Assembly: GCA_964630785.1 (NCBI GenBank)
Contig: CAZVZG010000006.1
Coordinates: 113,105-177,104 of the forward strand
DNA length: 64,000 nt
Source of the DNA: JADLCX01 sp964630785
Lineage (GTDB): Bacteria; Planctomycetota; Phycisphaerae; Phycisphaerales; UBA1924
Direction: 5' to 3'
The notes under the pieces were generated by a model. The model worked only from the letters and a program-made list of their open reading frames with translations, made no database searches and was not told the DNA's origin. The position numbers and the translations under genes were made by a program. Shown piece after piece: positions 35,693-46,434 of this stretch. How positions within the stretch are numbered: the stretch's first letter is position 1; each line of letters opens with the position of its first letter.

Positions 35693-35896
35693 TCAACCGA
35701 TTTTGACCCACGCGACCTGGGTCGCGTCGAGGATGTACACGTGCTTGCCGTCGGTGAGCTTGACCTGGTGGTCCGGCTCATCGGGCAAGAGCATCGCGTT
35801 GGTCACGATGCACTTCTCCGCCCGCGTGAAGTAGATCACGGCGTCACGCTTGCCGTTCAGTTCGCGGAGAGATTGGCGGAGTTGATCGGTAGTCAT
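35693..35896 (-). CDS. Small protein between groS and groL, 67 aa
   Basis: The ATG at 35896 gives MTTDQLRQSLRELNGKRDAV, a helix, followed by short beta strands A-V-I-Y-F-T-R, K-C-I-V-T-N-A-M-L-L, H-Q-V-K-L-T-D-G, K-H-V-Y-I-L-D and V-A-W-V-K-I-G. The helix-plus-five-strand order resembles Sm/Hfq-like folds, but the Hfq Y-K-H-x-I motif is missing, so this is only an idea. It lies in the chaperonin operon. No family is recognised. Confidence 0.65.
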   Translation of the reverse strand: MTTDQLRQSLRELNGKRDAVIYFTRAEKCIVTNAMLLPDEPDHQVKLTDGKHVYILDATQVAWVKIG

Positions 35897-35999
35897 GGGG
35901 GAAGGGGTCGGGGATCGAGGGATCACGGGATTGGGGCGTTGGGATGGGAACCGAAGAATCAAGACTTGATCCCTTGATCTCCTGATCCCCTCCCACGAT

Positions 36000-36350
36000 T
36001 CAATCGATCACCGCGAGGATCTCGTCTTCGCTCATGATCAACAGCTTGTCGCTCCCGCTCTCGCCGAGCTTCACTTCGGTGCCCGCGTAGCTGGAGAAGA
36101 TCACACGGTCGCCCTTCCTGACCGTCAGCGGAATGAGCTTGCCGGTGTCGGTGTTCACCGTGCCCGTGCCCACGGCCTCGACAACGCCGGTCTTGGGCGT
36201 GTCCTTGGCTTTCTCGGGCAGGTAGATGCCGGCCGCGGTGCGGTCCTCGGCCTCGTCGCGGCGGACGAGAATCTTGTCGTTGAGCGGGCGGAGGTTCACC
36301 TTCGCCGACTTGCTCTTGCTGGGTGCGGGTGCGGTCGCGGTCTTCGACAT
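36000..36350 (-). CDS. groS: Co-chaperonin GroES
   Basis: The ATG at 36350 (GGAG upstream) gives 116 residues with an unusual N-terminal extension (about 20 residues, A-T-A-P-A-P-S-K-S-K-S) before L-R-P-L-N-D-K-I-L-V-R-R, the usual GroES start. Other signatures are I-Y-L-P-E-K-A-K and the flexible A-G-T-E-V-K-L-G region, ending I-L-A-V-I-D. It caps GroEL rings. No CIRCE inverted repeat is seen upstream. Confidence 0.95.
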   Translation of the reverse strand: MSKTATAPAPSKSKSAKVNLRPLNDKILVRRDEAEDRTAAGIYLPEKAKDTPKTGVVEAVGTGTVNTDTGKLIPLTVRKGDRVIFSSYAGTEVKLGESGSDKLLIMSEDEILAVID

Positions 36351-36497
36351 GGGGACGGGCTCCTTCGTGAACCGGTGGTAAGAGGTATGACGTGCTTGGA
36401 AATCCGGGAAAAACGATCTGATCTGTTGGTGTGCTCTGCAAACTTCGTGAAGCTTTCCGCCCTCCCCCCGACCCCCTTCCTCTGGGAGGGAGAGCAA

Positions 36498-37088
36498 CTA
36501 GCCGACTCCCCCGCCATACGGCCGCTCGTCCGGCCATCGGCCCTGATAAAACCGTTCAAGGCACCGCTGCAGCACCTTGAGCATCAACTCCACGTCCGCG
36601 CTGGTGCGATCGACCACGGCGAACGCGTTGAACCTCAACGCGGCCGCCAAGTCTCGCGCCGCCTCGCGGCTGGCCCGGGTGCTGCGCACAATCACCGTCG
36701 GCGGCGGCGCGGGCAGACGCCGGAGCAAATCCAGCACGCGGCACCCGGCCTCTTCCGCCCCGGCATGGTGGCCCTGCGCATCCAGCGGGAGCCCCAGGTC
36801 CACCACCGCGATGTGGATCGGGTTGGTGCGGATGACCTCTTCGGCCTGCCGCGCGGTCCGGGCCCGGATCGACTCCACGCCCATTGGTCGCAATAGGCAA
36901 TCCATGTTGTCGGCCCATGAATCCGGCCGCCAGCCTCCCCAAGAGAGCAACAGGTTGAGCCGCCCCCCGCCCCCCCCTCCTTCCCCACCCCCTCCACCGG
37001 CGCGTTCGCCCGCGGCCGGCGACCCGTGCGGGTGGCTGCCGTGCTGAGCGTGGCCGAAGCCGGAGGAATAGGCGCGTGTGTGGCGCAT
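36498..37088 (-). CDS. Response-regulator-receiver-like protein
   Basis: The ATG at 37088 gives 196 residues; the longer frame is not used. After a Gly-rich N-terminus the protein has a receiver-like core, with V-V-D-L-G-L-P at about residue 90 (phosphoacceptor Asp), V-I-V-R-S-T-R-A-S (conserved Thr/Ser) and A-V-V-D-R-T where a Lys usually stands. No output domain follows, so it may be a lone or degenerate receiver. It precedes groS on the same strand by 147 bases. Confidence 0.6.
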   Translation of the reverse strand: MRHTRAYSSGFGHAQHGSHPHGSPAAGERAGGGGGEGGGGGGRLNLLLSWGGWRPDSWADNMDCLLRPMGVESIRARTARQAEEVIRTNPIHIAVVDLGLPLDAQGHHAGAEEAGCRVLDLLRRLPAPPPTVIVRSTRASREAARDLAAALRFNAFAVVDRTSADVELMLKVLQRCLERFYQGRWPDERPYGGGVG

Positions 37089-37273
37089 GCCGCTAGCGCA
37101 GAGGGCAAGAGCGGTGCCGGAACGGCCGACCGTGGCGCAACCCGATCGGCCGGGAAACTGACGCCGCAGAGCCGAATCCGGCCTGCCGACCAGTGACGTC
37201 GACACACTGAGCGTGCCAAGATGGCAGGCGAACAAAACCCTTGTTTCGACCGCTTGTGCGGTATGATGCCCGC

Positions 37274-38704
37274 ATGGAAATCGCCCTGGCCGTGCTGGGT
37301 GTGCTGGCCCTGGCCCTTGCGGCCGCGGCCGCGTGGCTCGCTCTTGGGCGGGCTCGGCTCATGTCCGATCTCGCGGCGTCCCTATCGGCGTCGGACGCCT
37401 CAGAGCGGTCACGTGCCGAGGTCCGCGCCGAGGCCGACCGGCTGAGCGCGCAGGCGGCGGACCTGTCGAACGCACTTGCCACCCGGAACGTGGACGCGGC
37501 GCGGCTCAAGGAGCAGCTCGACGCCGCGCAGGCGGCCCACCGGGAGGGCGCGGCCCGCGCCGACGAGCGTCTGGACCGCGAGCTCGCAGGCGTTGAAGAG
37601 CGCTGGCGAGCCCGCGTGCAGGAGGCCGAGAAGATCAGCGCCGAACGGCTGGCCTCGGCCGAACGCGAGCGCGACGCGATCAAGGCCTCGCTCGCCCAGG
37701 TCGAGCTGAAGTTCCGCGACGTATTCGGCTCGCTCGCGGGCGAAGCCCTCAAGGCCAACAACCAGCAGTTCCTGACGCTCGCGGATCAGAAACTCACCGC
37801 CAAAGCCAGCGCCGTCGACGAGCTCGTCAAGCCCATCGCCGACACGCTCAAGAAGACCGGCGAGAAGCTCGCCGTCATCGAGCAGGCCGGCGCCGAGCTC
37901 CGCACCGAGACCGGCAAACTGGTGCGGGCCCTGCGCGAGCCGCACGTCCGCGGCCGCTACGGCGAGATCCAGCTCCGACGCGTCGCCGAGCTCGCCGGGA
38001 TGCAGAACTACTGCGACTTCTTCGAGCAGGACCAGTCCCGCGGCGCCGACGGCGCGGCCCTGCGCCCCGACATGGTCGTTCGCCTGCCCAACTCGCGCAG
38101 CGTTGTCGTCGACGCCAAGACCAACATCCAGGGTTACATGGACGCCATCAACGCTCCCAACCCCGAAGAGGCCGAACGGCAACTGGAACGCTTCGCCCGC
38201 CACGTTTCCGACCAGGCCACCGCCCTGGCCCGAAAAAAATACTGGGCTCAGTACGACGGATCACCGGAGTTCGTCGTCATGTTCATCCCCGGCGACCAGT
38301 TCATCGACGCGGCCCTCAGCCGCCAGCCCGAACTGCTGGAGCGGGCCGCGGAGCAGAACGTCATCCTCGCCAGCCCCAGCACGCTCATCGGCCTGCTCCG
38401 CGCCGTCGCCGTCGGCTACCGCGAACAACAGCTCGCCTCCGCCGCCGAGGAGCTGCGCGTGCTGGGCAAGGAGTTCCACGAGCGCGTCGCCAAGGCGATG
38501 GAGCACTTCGCCGGCCTGGGCAAGGCGCTGAACCAAGCCGTCGAACGGTACAACGACTTCGCCGGCAGCTACGAGCGCCGCCTCGAACCCGTCATGCGCA
38601 GGTTCGAGGACGGCGGCGTGAAGAGCGCCAAGGAACTGCCCGTGTTGCCGGCGATCGAAGGGCACGCTCGAGAGGTGGACGGGCAGACAAAGTTGGAGGG
38701 GTAA
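37274..38704 (+). CDS. rmuC: DNA recombination protein RmuC
   Basis: The 476-residue protein starts MEIALAVLGVLALALAAAAA, a single N-terminal transmembrane segment, then a long coiled coil (about residues 30-160) rich in A, E, R. The RmuC domain follows with D-M-V-V-R-L-P and V-V-D-A-K-T-N, the PD-(D/E)xK-type core of this nuclease-like family. RmuC is thought to limit inverted-repeat recombination. The start was chosen at the ATG before the hydrophobic helix. Confidence 0.88.
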   Translation: MEIALAVLGVLALALAAAAAWLALGRARLMSDLAASLSASDASERSRAEVRAEADRLSAQAADLSNALATRNVDAARLKEQLDAAQAAHREGAARADERLDRELAGVEERWRARVQEAEKISAERLASAERERDAIKASLAQVELKFRDVFGSLAGEALKANNQQFLTLADQKLTAKASAVDELVKPIADTLKKTGEKLAVIEQAGAELRTETGKLVRALREPHVRGRYGEIQLRRVAELAGMQNYCDFFEQDQSRGADGAALRPDMVVRLPNSRSVVVDAKTNIQGYMDAINAPNPEEAERQLERFARHVSDQATALARKKYWAQYDGSPEFVVMFIPGDQFIDAALSRQPELLERAAEQNVILASPSTLIGLLRAVAVGYREQQLASAAEELRVLGKEFHERVAKAMEHFAGLGKALNQAVERYNDFAGSYERRLEPVMRRFEDGGVKSAKELPVLPAIEGHAREVDGQTKLEG

Positions 38705-38743
38705 CGTTCGTCCGCCCACCCTCCACCCCTCCACCCTCGCTTC

Positions 38744-39553
38744 TCACGGCTCACTCGCCGCCCGCCGCGGCACTGGCACCAATCCCCGCACCCGGCGCTT
38801 GTACGCGAGGTACTCCTCGCCGTGGGCCGCGATCAGGTCCCTCTCCTCGAACCACGTGCCCACAAAGATGTACGCGCTGGTCATGATCGCGAAGAACAGG
38901 TGCCCCACCGTCATGTGCGGCGTCGCCCAGAACGCGATCAGGAACCCCACCATCAGCGGGTGACGGACGACGCGGTAAACGCCCACGAGCCGGAACGGGA
39001 TCGGTCGCAACGGTTGCGAGCAGAACCGGGCCCACACCTGGCGCAGACCGAAGAGGTCGAAGTGGCTGAGCATGAACGACGCGACAAACACCAACGCGTA
39101 GCCGGCCAAAGAAACTGCTGACAACGCGTACCACCCGATCGGGTTCGACACGTGCCACACGGTTGCCGGCAGCGGCCGCCACTGCCAGTACAGCAGCCCA
39201 AAGCACGCGCTGGCGACCAGCACATACGTGCTCCGCTCGATCGATCTCGGCACGATCCGCGTCCACCACACCTTGAACCCCGGGCGCGCCATCACCGAGT
39301 GTTGCACAGCAAACAGCCCCAGCAGCAGGCCGTTGATCAACAGCGACGGCCACAGCTCGCCGGGCTTGCCCGAATCGATCGACTTGGGCACCAACCAGTT
39401 GCCGACGAACCCTACGGCGTATAGAAAGGCGCCGACGAACGCCGCGTAGGCAAGCAGGCCGTACGCCAGCGCGACAACGCCGCCGGCGCGGCCGATGGGC
39501 GCCTCGGAGCGAAAGCGGTGCAGAGGACAAACAGAACTGTGCTGCGCGGACAT
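38744..39553 (-). CDS. Methanethiol S-methyltransferase-like membrane protein (MddA family)
   Basis: The ATG at 39553 follows CAGGAG. The 269-residue protein has about six transmembrane helices and the segments V-G-N-W-L-V-P-K-S-I-D-S-G, L-F-A-V-Q-H-S-V-M-A-R-P and S-T-Y-V-L-V-A-S, which recall MddA. MddA methylates methanethiol to dimethyl sulfide with S-adenosylmethionine. The fold is that of NnrU/isoprenylcysteine methyltransferases, with R-H-P-L-M-V-G-F near residue 195. The substrate assignment is inferred by memory of the family; other small-thiol methyltransferases are possible. Confidence 0.7.
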   Translation of the reverse strand: MSAQHSSVCPLHRFRSEAPIGRAGGVVALAYGLLAYAAFVGAFLYAVGFVGNWLVPKSIDSGKPGELWPSLLINGLLLGLFAVQHSVMARPGFKVWWTRIVPRSIERSTYVLVASACFGLLYWQWRPLPATVWHVSNPIGWYALSAVSLAGYALVFVASFMLSHFDLFGLRQVWARFCSQPLRPIPFRLVGVYRVVRHPLMVGFLIAFWATPHMTVGHLFFAIMTSAYIFVGTWFEERDLIAAHGEEYLAYKRRVRGLVPVPRRAASEP

Positions 39554-39676
39554 CAACGTGGTCTCCTGAGTCATGGGCATTGCGGGCCCGGCGGGCCCTG
39601 AATGCCCAAAGGCGACGTGTCGTCAATGGGTACGCAATTATTTTTGCGCTGCCGCGGCGTGCGCTCGCCCGTTCCG

Positions 39677-40657
39677 CTATTTCGGGAACAGGAAAGTGAT
39701 CGCGAACCTGATCCCCCATTCCGGGCCGCCGTCCGGTGAGTCCGCGTAGTACCGCCCGCCGATCTGAAAGTTGACCGGCTGCTTGCCGATCCGCACGAGC
39801 TGGCTCAGCATCAGGTTGATCGGGACCGTCGCCTCGTGGTGCGTCCAGTCGTATGTCGTCTCCGAGTTCAGCGTGAGCGACGTCGCACTCGGCCATGTGT
39901 GCGAGATGAACGGTTGGATGAACGACGAGTTGATGGTGTCGTGGTCGTCGCTGTCGGTCACCGCCCAGAGATGGTTGGCGAGGATGCCGTACGTCCAGCC
40001 GTGCTCCTGACGGAGCGCGACCACGGTGGGCCCGATCGCCAGTTGCTCGTTCCGCAGCCGCGGCGACGTGCCCGTGGGAAGCAGCGCGACCGGGCCGAAT
40101 CCGAGGATCCACCCGCCCACCGGCTCCTTCGGCGAGAAGAAGAACGACTGCGTGACATCGCCGAGCCCGAAGTCGCTGTCGATGCCGTCCGCGGTCGATT
40201 GCTGATCGATCACCGGCAGGATGGTCCGCGAGATCAGGTTCCACTTCTCGCTGATCGAGATCGGGATCACCGGCTGGATGTTGAGCGTGTACCGGCCGCC
40301 GTCCTTCGGGCCAAACCCATCGTCGTAGTTGAACTGCAAAGGCACGCTGATTAGGTCGGCGACGGGGTTCTGGAGCTTCTTGGCCAGGTCGGCGGACTGG
40401 TCGGCGCCGTCGCTGGGGGGTGGCGTGGCGGCCCCTGGCTCAGACCCCGCCGCGCCCGGAGCCTCCGTCGAGGGCGGATCACCCAGCGAGAGACTTGCCA
40501 GTCGAAGCGTGTACTCAGGCAGGCTCGACTTCGATGCGGCCGACTCCCCCACAAAGTCATCAACATCGACCCGCGACCCGCCCTCGCCCGATCCTGCGGC
40601 CGCACCCGTCGCCGTCGAGAATATCAGCACAAGCGTAGTGAAGAGTTGAATGCGCAC
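39677..40657 (-). CDS. Outer-membrane beta-barrel-like protein
   Basis: The 326-residue protein begins with a signal peptide (about 1-22), a Pro/Gly/Ser-rich segment, and then alternating amphipathic strands such as G-R-Y-T-L-N-I-Q-P-V-I-P-I-S, G-W-T-Y-G-I-L-A-N-H-L-W-A and F-Q-I-G-G-R-Y-Y-A. It ends I-T-F-L-F-P-K, compatible with an outer-membrane barrel of the neuromedin U/transporter type. The cargo is unknown. It stands upstream of the MddA-like gene on the same strand, 123 bases apart. Confidence 0.6.
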   Translation of the reverse strand: MRIQLFTTLVLIFSTATGAAAGSGEGGSRVDVDDFVGESAASKSSLPEYTLRLASLSLGDPPSTEAPGAAGSEPGAATPPPSDGADQSADLAKKLQNPVADLISVPLQFNYDDGFGPKDGGRYTLNIQPVIPISISEKWNLISRTILPVIDQQSTADGIDSDFGLGDVTQSFFFSPKEPVGGWILGFGPVALLPTGTSPRLRNEQLAIGPTVVALRQEHGWTYGILANHLWAVTDSDDHDTINSSFIQPFISHTWPSATSLTLNSETTYDWTHHEATVPINLMLSQLVRIGKQPVNFQIGGRYYADSPDGGPEWGIRFAITFLFPK

Positions 40658-40700
40658 GCTGATGGCCTCCCGATCACCGCCCAGCCACCAGCCTAGCGAT

Positions 40701-40724
40701 TCCTTGTCTCCTTGTCTCCTTGTC
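40701..40724. repeat. Three tandem 8-bp copies of CCTTGTCT, then a C-rich tract
   Basis: Copies stand at 40701, 40709 and 40717. They are followed by CCCCTCA-like repeats and a run of C before 40770. The tract is the 3' flank of the minus-strand dockerin gene. Confidence 0.85.
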
Positions 40725-40769
40725 TCTCACCCCTCACCCCCTCATCCCCTCACCCCCCCCCCACCTTGT

Positions 40770-42641
40770 CTACGGGCAACCCGCAAAGTACGCCGCCAGG
40801 AAGTCGAAGATGTCCTGCACGGTGATCGCCAGCGAGTCGTTCACGTCCGCGTGCGGGTCGTTGCCGAAGTATCCGGCCAGGAAATCGAAGATGTCCTGCA
40901 CGCTCACCTCGCCGCTGAGGTTGTAGTCGGCTGGGCAGTCCGGAACGGCCGTCACACCCTCGTCCGCGTCGGGGAGATTGACCCACGCCGGCCCGTCGTG
41001 CAGGGCGGGATCGAAGTTGGTCCGGCTGCGTGACAGGCTCATGCACCGCATCGCGGGCATCCCGCCGAAGGGTTGGATCGGCGACAGCCGGAGCCGCCCG
41101 TTGGTCGGGTCGCGGTCCAGCACCCGCACGCTCCCGTCGCACATCGCGAACGCCCCGCCGTCCGCCGGCTGGACGTCCTGGATGCTCTGCACCGCCGGCA
41201 GCAGCAGCGTGTTGCCGAGCCCGAACCGCGGCGTGCCGGGGATCAACGCCAGATCGAACAGGCTCGGGTTCCCGGGGATGCACAACAGGTAGTGCCCGCT
41301 CGTGGTCGGATCGGGGATCACCGAACCGTCGCCCATCGCCGGAACCCCGTTGGGCACGGGTTCGTCGGCGTTTGACGCCAAGTCCATCGTGAACCGAATC
41401 AGCCGCCGGTTGCCCGGCGTGAGCACCACCACCTCGTCGAGCGCGTCGTCGAAGCACACGCTGCTCGCCGGCGACGCCAACGTGTGCATCGCCACCACCT
41501 GCGGCGCCCGGCCGGACAGGTTCATCACCTTGAGCACCGAGCCGTCGCAGTAGACCAGCCGCCCGAATCGGTCGAACGTGATCGGGGTCTTGCTCTGCAC
41601 CGCGGGCAGGAGCAGGCCCAGGTCCTGGTCGCTCCCGTCGGCGAGGTTCAACAGGTGCAGCCTGTAGGTGTTGCCCCCCGTCCCGCCGACGATCGGACGG
41701 CACTCAACGTAGGCGGCCTGGGTCTGATCGGGATGCACCGCGACCGCGCTGGCGACCGCGCCCGCGGGGATGTTGAACATCACCTCGTGCGGCTGCGGAT
41801 CGCCGAAAAGCGAGAGCGCGCGCGTGATGACCAGTTGATTGGTGGGCGATGCCGGCGACCAGCACGCGAAGCTGGACCGGATCACGTACATTGTGTCCAC
41901 GTACCGGCGCGTCGTGCTGTCCGCGGCGAAATCCGCCAACCGCGTGAGCGTGCTGGTCATCCCCGACAGCGGCCCGCTGGCAAACGTTTGGGAAATCGCC
42001 CGGGTCTCCGCCGTGGCGAACACCGATTGCGTGAGCAGGCCGCCGTCGTCCGCCGGGTTGCGCACCCGCACCTTCGGGTTCACCGAGCAGGCATCCACCA
42101 CGCCGTTGAGCGTGACGCAGTGCCCGCCGTCGCGCACGTAGTAGTTCCCCGACGGTCCGGCCACCTGGTCGTAGTAACCGTAGCAGATGTTCACCAGTCC
42201 GTTGGTCGCCATCTGAAAGTGCATGAACTGCGGCGTGATGTTGCCATACCACACCGTCGCACTGAACTGGAACGGCGCGTTGGCGAACATGAATGTCCGC
42301 AGCCCGTCCAGCCCCTCGTCCCCGCCCGTGCCGCCGCTCGCCGACGTGCCCATCAGGATGCCCATCATCTCAATCTTCGAGGTGACCACGCCGTAGTTCG
42401 ACTGGCTCTGCCAGTTCCGCGGCCCGCTCATCATCGGCCCGTACCCGTGATTGGCGATGTACGCCATCCAGTTCACGGCGCTGGTCGGCACGCAGTACAT
42501 CCCCCCGTTCCCCGGAAGCGCATCCCGCTTCTGGTCAAAGTCGGGGACGAACCAGCGGTACAGCGAGCACTGAGCAAGAGCCGGCGAGGCCGCGCCGCAG
42601 GCGAGAATGGTCGCAGCGAGCATGTTCCGAGTGGGGCGCAT
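40770..42641 (-). CDS. Secreted peptidase-C39-like, beta-propeller and GC-type dockerin protein
   Basis: The ATG at 42641 gives 623 residues. A signal peptide ends near A-L-A-Q (about residue 23). The next part has D-F-D-Q and C50 in Y-C-V-P-T-S-A-V-N-W, then H174 in D-G-G-H-C-V-T-L-N-G and V-R-N-P-A-D, the layout of C39_2-type cysteine peptidase-like domains. From about residue 230 repeats such as L-V-Y-C-D-G-S-V-L-K-V and A-M-C-D-G-S-V-R-V-L suggest a beta-propeller. Two dockerin repeats end in F-A-A-Y-F-A-G-C-P. Whether it cleaves peptides is untested; Asn may replace the usual catalytic Asp. Confidence 0.75.
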   Translation of the reverse strand: MRPTRNMLAATILACGAASPALAQCSLYRWFVPDFDQKRDALPGNGGMYCVPTSAVNWMAYIANHGYGPMMSGPRNWQSQSNYGVVTSKIEMMGILMGTSASGGTGGDEGLDGLRTFMFANAPFQFSATVWYGNITPQFMHFQMATNGLVNICYGYYDQVAGPSGNYYVRDGGHCVTLNGVVDACSVNPKVRVRNPADDGGLLTQSVFATAETRAISQTFASGPLSGMTSTLTRLADFAADSTTRRYVDTMYVIRSSFACWSPASPTNQLVITRALSLFGDPQPHEVMFNIPAGAVASAVAVHPDQTQAAYVECRPIVGGTGGNTYRLHLLNLADGSDQDLGLLLPAVQSKTPITFDRFGRLVYCDGSVLKVMNLSGRAPQVVAMHTLASPASSVCFDDALDEVVVLTPGNRRLIRFTMDLASNADEPVPNGVPAMGDGSVIPDPTTSGHYLLCIPGNPSLFDLALIPGTPRFGLGNTLLLPAVQSIQDVQPADGGAFAMCDGSVRVLDRDPTNGRLRLSPIQPFGGMPAMRCMSLSRSRTNFDPALHDGPAWVNLPDADEGVTAVPDCPADYNLSGEVSVQDIFDFLAGYFGNDPHADVNDSLAITVQDIFDFLAAYFAGCP

Positions 42642-42931
42642 TGGAAAACTCCTGTGAACGGTGAGGGATCCGGATCGGGCTTGCGCGTTCCGTGGGCGGC
42701 CGGTCCCGGCCACTTCTCCAGGCGTACCAAACTTACCGCTTGGTCAAAGATTCACCACATTCGGCCCCCACCCGCCCCCTCCTCCCCACCCACCCGCCCT
42801 GCCCCTTTGGGTGGAAGCCGGGGAGAAAACCCCGCGAGGCCGCGCGCAATCGCCACCGGCGGGCGTCACCTGGGGTGATCGGCGTGGTACAAGTTTCCGG
42901 ACCTTCCCAACCCCCGAGCCGGAGCCGATCC

Positions 42932-43459
42932 ATGCCCCGCCACGCCCCACGAATCGAGATCGTCGGACTTGTTCTCGTGCTCGCCGGCGCGGCCGGTTGG
43001 GCCGCCTCCGGACGGCCGGAACCCGAGCCCCCCACGCTCGACCCGTCCGTGAAGGCGACGTACGTCGTCGTGATCCCGCAGGCCAACTACCAGTCGATCG
43101 TGATCTCACCGAAGGATAGCGGCGTCCACGGCGGCGCGACCGCGGCGCCCGTGCAGTTCATCCTGCGGACTCGGGACGTCAACGGCGTGGTCTCCGATTT
43201 CCCGTTCTTCGTCCGGGTCGGTGAACTGCATTCGATCGCATTCCCGACGGGCTGGATGCCGGCCAGCGCGGCCGCGCTCTTTGCGCCCGACGGCGCGACG
43301 TTCGCCGCCTGGGGCGTGACCGCCGGCGCGGCGGCCGCGGCGGGAGGATCGACGGTGCGGTTCGAGCCGATCGACCGCGACCCGAACCGCGACACGCGAA
43401 ACCGGGAACGCGAGCGCGAGTTCGAGGAGTTCCTGCGCGAGGCCCAGCGGAACAAGTGA
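42932..43459 (+). CDS. Hypothetical exported or membrane-anchored protein, 175 aa
   Basis: The ATG at 42932 gives MPRHAPRIEIVGLVLVLAGA, a signal or anchor helix, then a small domain with T-Y-V-V-V-I-P-Q-A-N-Y-Q and F-F-V-R-V-G-E-L-H. The C-terminal 30 residues are highly charged (R-D-P-N-R-D-T-R-N-R-E-R-E-R-E-F-E-E-F). No family is recognised. The 290-base gap before it belongs to the divergent dockerin gene and shows nothing else. Confidence 0.65.
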   Translation: MPRHAPRIEIVGLVLVLAGAAGWAASGRPEPEPPTLDPSVKATYVVVIPQANYQSIVISPKDSGVHGGATAAPVQFILRTRDVNGVVSDFPFFVRVGELHSIAFPTGWMPASAAALFAPDGATFAAWGVTAGAAAAAGGSTVRFEPIDRDPNRDTRNREREREFEEFLREAQRNK

Positions 43460-43507
43460 CGAGTCTGGCCGCTCATCCGGCCACACCCGAAATCCGACGG
43501 CGGAAAC

Positions 43508-45679
<2,172 letters not shown>

Positions 45680-45886
45680 GGCTGGCTCGGGCCTCCGCCT
45701 TCCATACGTGGGCGGGGCAAGGACTGATCGGACTCCCGCGGCCGCGACTCGGCCGCCACCCTCCCCGGAGCGATCCGCGCCCGAGGGCAATATCGGCTGA
45801 GCAACGCTAGGACACCACCGCCCCGTCTGGATACCGATCAGAGCGCCGGAGGTTCAACGACCAACTAACGCGGCTTTCGTCCGATT

Positions 45887-46432
45887 TCACCAGCCCGAGC
45901 GGAGCTCGGCGACGATGTCGCGGGCCAGCTGTTGGATCGCCGCGTGCTCACCGACCTCCAGCCGCTCGCCTACCGGGTGCGAAGGGACGAACGTCTCTGA
46001 GGCCGAGAACGACCTCCGGCTGGCGAGCGTCTTGCCCGTGCGGGCGTCGATCCAGTCGAAATCGACGGTGATCGACACGGCCAACTCCTGCGCCAGACCC
46101 GAGTCGCGATTGGCCGAAAGCCGGCGCATCGAGACATCGGTGATGGTCCCGCCCAGACTGGTCTCTGCGACCGCGTCGCTGGTCACCTTCCACGGGGTGG
46201 ACTGCTGGATCTCTTTGATGATCGCGTCTGTGAGCTCCACCTCCAGGCCGCGGTGGAACGTCGGGTTCTTGAACATGGGCACGTGCACGGTCGAGATGTT
46301 GGTCGCGTGCGATGACGAGAACGAATAGCCCTCGCTCGGGTCCGAGGCGCACGCGACGAGCGAGAAGCACGCCGCTGCGGCGATCGAAAATCCAGCCGCT
46401 CGACCACCCCATCGATTGACGCGCGCCTGCAT
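45887..46432 (-). CDS. lptE: LptE-family outer-membrane lipoprotein
   Basis: The ATG at 46432 gives 181 residues. The signal peptide ends in a lipobox F-S-L-V-A-C (Cys near residue 27). The rest has P-M-F-K-N-P-T-F and T-P-W-K-V-T-S-D and an alpha-beta fold of the LptE type, which plugs LptD to insert lipopolysaccharide. The start lies 2 bases after the bamD stop, so the two form one unit. The call is by motif and gene context, not by alignment. Confidence 0.65.
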   Translation of the reverse strand: MQARVNRWGGRAAGFSIAAAACFSLVACASDPSEGYSFSSSHATNISTVHVPMFKNPTFHRGLEVELTDAIIKEIQQSTPWKVTSDAVAETSLGGTITDVSMRRLSANRDSGLAQELAVSITVDFDWIDARTGKTLASRRSFSASETFVPSHPVGERLEVGEHAAIQQLARDIVAELRSGW

Positions 46433-46434
46433 GC

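Noticed and set aside
36351..36497. HrcA/CIRCE operator upstream of groS
   Set aside because: No TTAGCACTC-N9-GAGTGCTAA-like pair is present; only a short palindrome CTTCACGAAG was found.
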